A stretch of DNA of 64,000 nt, from NCBI RefSeq assembly GCF_025947365.1, contig NZ_CP110012.1:3224001-3288000 (forward strand), written 5' to 3'. Below, piece by piece: positions 62,367 through 64,000 of the stretch. Numbering within the stretch: position 1 is the stretch's first letter; each line of letters opens with the position of its first letter. The DNA comes from Flavobacterium sp. N502540. GTDB lineage: Bacteria > Bacteroidota > Bacteroidia > Flavobacteriales > Flavobacteriaceae. The notes under the pieces were generated by a model. It made no database searches and was not told the DNA's origin. It worked only from the letters and a program-made list of their open reading frames with translations. A program made the position numbers and the translations under genes.

Positions 62367-63839
62367 ATGATAGCACACAACTCCAAGATTATCGGCGAAG
62401 GTTTAACTTACGACGATGTATTATTAGTACCTAACTACTCGAATGTGCTTCCCCGCGAAGTGAGTATTAAATCAAAGTTTTCACGAAATATAACGCTAAA
62501 TGTTCCAATAGTATCAGCTGCTATGGATACCGTTACTGAAAGTTCTATGGCAATTGCTATGGCTCAGGAAGGCGGAATTGGTGTTTTGCATAAAAACATG
62601 ACGATCGAGCAGCAAGCTGCGAAAGTTAGAAGAGTAAAACGTGCAGAGTCCGGAATGATTATCGACCCGGTAACTTTACCTACAAATTCAACTATTGCAG
62701 ATGCTAAAAATGCAATGAAAGAATTCGGAATTGGTGGTATTCCAATCGTTGACGAGAATAAAATACTTAAAGGAATCGTTACCAACCGTGATTTACGTTT
62801 TGAGAAAAACGGAGCAAGACCAATCGCTGAGGTAATGACCAGTACAAACTTAGTGACTGTTGCTGAAGGAACTTCATTAGAGCAGGCTGAAGTAGTTTTA
62901 CAAGGACATAAAATCGAAAAATTACCGGTGGTAAATGCTAATAATGAATTAGTAGGTTTAATCACTTTTAGAGATATCACAAAACTGACTCAAAAACCAA
63001 TCGCTAACAAAGATGTTTACGGACGTTTGAGAGTTGCAGCGGCAATTGGAGTAACCGGAGATGCTGTTCAAAGAGCGGAAGCTTTAGTGGCTGCGGGTGT
63101 TGATGCAATTATCATCGATACTGCCCACGGACATACTGAAGGTGTCGTAAATGTGTTAAAAGAAGTAAAATCAAAATTCCCACAAATAGATGTAGTAGTT
63201 GGAAACATTGCTACTCCCGAAGCGGCTAAATATTTAGTAGAAAGCGGTGCTGACGGTGTAAAAGTGGGTATCGGACCTGGTTCTATCTGTACAACCCGTA
63301 TCGTTGCCGGTGTTGGTTTTCCTCAATTCTCAGCAGTTCTTGAAGTAGCTGCGGCTATCAAAGGAAGCGGTGTTCCGGTAATTGCCGATGGTGGAATTCG
63401 TTACACAGGAGATATTCCTAAAGCGATCGCTGCAGGAGCTGATTGTGTAATGTTAGGTTCATTACTGGCAGGAACAAAAGAATCTCCGGGAGAAACAATT
63501 ATCTTCGAAGGAAGAAAATTCAAATCGTATCGCGGAATGGGGTCTGTTGAAGCTATGCAAGGTGGGTCTAAAGACCGTTACTTCCAGGATGTTGAAGACG
63601 ACGTTAAAAAATTAGTTCCGGAAGGAATTGTAGGGCGTGTTCCTTATAAAGGAGAATTAAACGAAAGTATGCTTCAGTTCATTGGTGGTCTTCGCGCCGG
63701 AATGGGATACTGTGGTTCAAAAGATATTCCAACTTTACAAGAGTCAGGACGTTTTGTTAGAATTACTTCAAGCGGAATCACTGAAAGTCACCCGCATAAC
63801 GTAACCATTACAAAAGAAGCTCCAAATTATTCAAGATAA
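62367..63839 (+). CDS. guaB: IMP dehydrogenase
   Basis: GuaB oxidises IMP to XMP, the committed step of GMP synthesis. The 490-residue enzyme has the N-terminal barrel start ([20 protein letters not shown]), two CBS domains inserted at about 95-205 ([14 protein letters not shown] and [13 protein letters not shown]), the Cys loop [10 protein letters not shown] around 305, and the flap segment with YRGMGS. All catalytic motifs are present. A strong terminator follows. Confidence 0.98.
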   Translation: MIAHNSKIIGEGLTYDDVLLVPNYSNVLPREVSIKSKFSRNITLNVPIVSAAMDTVTESSMAIAMAQEGGIGVLHKNMTIEQQAAKVRRVKRAESGMIIDPVTLPTNSTIADAKNAMKEFGIGGIPIVDENKILKGIVTNRDLRFEKNGARPIAEVMTSTNLVTVAEGTSLEQAEVVLQGHKIEKLPVVNANNELVGLITFRDITKLTQKPIANKDVYGRLRVAAAIGVTGDAVQRAEALVAAGVDAIIIDTAHGHTEGVVNVLKEVKSKFPQIDVVVGNIATPEAAKYLVESGADGVKVGIGPGSICTTRIVAGVGFPQFSAVLEVAAAIKGSGVPVIADGGIRYTGDIPKAIAAGADCVMLGSLLAGTKESPGETIIFEGRKFKSYRGMGSVEAMQGGSKDRYFQDVEDDVKKLVPEGIVGRVPYKGELNESMLQFIGGLRAGMGYCGSKDIPTLQESGRFVRITSSGITESHPHNVTITKEAPNYSR

Positions 63840-63862
63840 TTTTTAGTTTTCAATATAAAAAT

Positions 63863-63896
63863 AAAAGGCATAAGATTTAGTTTCTTATGCCTTTTC
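63863..63896 (+). terminator. guaB terminator
   Basis: A 13-bp perfect stem (AAAAGGCATAAGA with TCTTATGCCTTTT) closes a 7-base loop. The A and T flanks suggest that it also serves the convergent gene entering from the right. Confidence 0.9.
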
Positions 63897-63905
63897 TTAT
63901 TTTAA

Positions 63906-64000
63906 TTACTCGATCTTTAAACCAATCCTGCTATTTAAAATGTCTTCCGTTGTGTTGTCAGAGTGTAGTAAAATTTCCATTTTGGAAGTTTCACGCTGTG
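63906..64000 (-). CDS. Partial C-terminus of a gene extending beyond the window
   Basis: The minus strand has an open frame of about 31 codons that runs off the right edge and ends SKMEILLHSDNTTEDIL then NSRIGLKIE with a stop at 63906-63908. Composition and position opposite the two-way guaB terminator make it a likely gene end. The product is not recognisable from so short a piece. Confidence 0.5.
   Translation of the reverse strand, partial: QRETSKMEILLHSDNTTEDILNSRIGLKIE

Overview
The window is chromosomal DNA from a Bacteroidota bacterium of the class Flavobacteriia, most likely a Flavobacterium. The evidence is the A+T-rich sequence, promoters with the Bacteroidota -7 box TAnnTTTG (TTG about 16-23 bp upstream), SusC/SusD and other TonB-dependent receptors, a type IX secretion (T9SS) C-terminal signal, DUF4249, DUF5723 and DUF3276 families, a cyclophilin-FKBP dual immunophilin, and the dispersed repeat families scattered between genes. 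No rRNA or tRNA gene and no CRISPR array was seen.

Layout. 1-8 kb: sucC, a TraB-like secreted protein, a LytS/LytTR two-component pair, two LpxD-like acyltransferases and a DUF1456 protein. 8-16 kb: a SusC/SusD uptake pair, then a leftward operon of secreted esterase, dipeptide epimerase and PLP enzyme. 16-25 kb: a TerB-like protein, a secreted beta-rich protein, uvrB, a T9SS cargo protein and a large TonB-dependent receptor. 25-35 kb: a lipoprotein hydrolase, rlmF, thiamine diphosphokinase, an operon of TonB receptor, DUF4249, GyrI-like and DinB-like genes, and monomeric isocitrate dehydrogenase. 35-40 kb: an XRE regulator, almost 1 kb of palindromic repeats, rplS, a lipoprotein agmatine-deiminase-like enzyme, an AraC regulator and trmD. 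40-48 kb: small lipoproteins, a REP-associated transposase with its hairpins, an MFS exporter, the dual immunophilin, a lipoprotein cytochrome c, a GreA/Rnk-like factor, a redoxin, csaA and a hydrolase. 48-64 kb: a PUR-like protein, an ABC exporter, leucine-type dehydrogenase, nusB, yajC, pepT, a formylglycine-generating enzyme, pyrD, a DUF3307/SatD pair, an HMG-CoA-lyase-like enzyme, a lipoprotein/DUF5723 pair and guaB.

Most genes are housekeeping or envelope functions in short, mainly monocistronic units ending in strong hairpins. Surface nutrient capture recurs: three TonB-linked receptors, SusD, DUF4249 and a T9SS-exported protein.

The most notable pattern is that three gene ends occur twice. 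The 3' end of the LytTR regulator (remnant at 7190-7361), the 3' end of the PLP enzyme (remnant at 8237-8475) and the 5' end of uvrB (remnant at 21601-21735) each have a decayed direct-repeat copy. Each pair brackets a self-contained accessory cargo: the two LpxD-like genes, the SusC/SusD pair and the T9SS protein. Each pair also shares a nearly identical core of 52-75 bp. These look like scars of cargo insertion by recombination at gene ends. A second notable signal is a four-site operator array with exact 28-bp phasing between the SatD-like and HMG-CoA-lyase-like genes.
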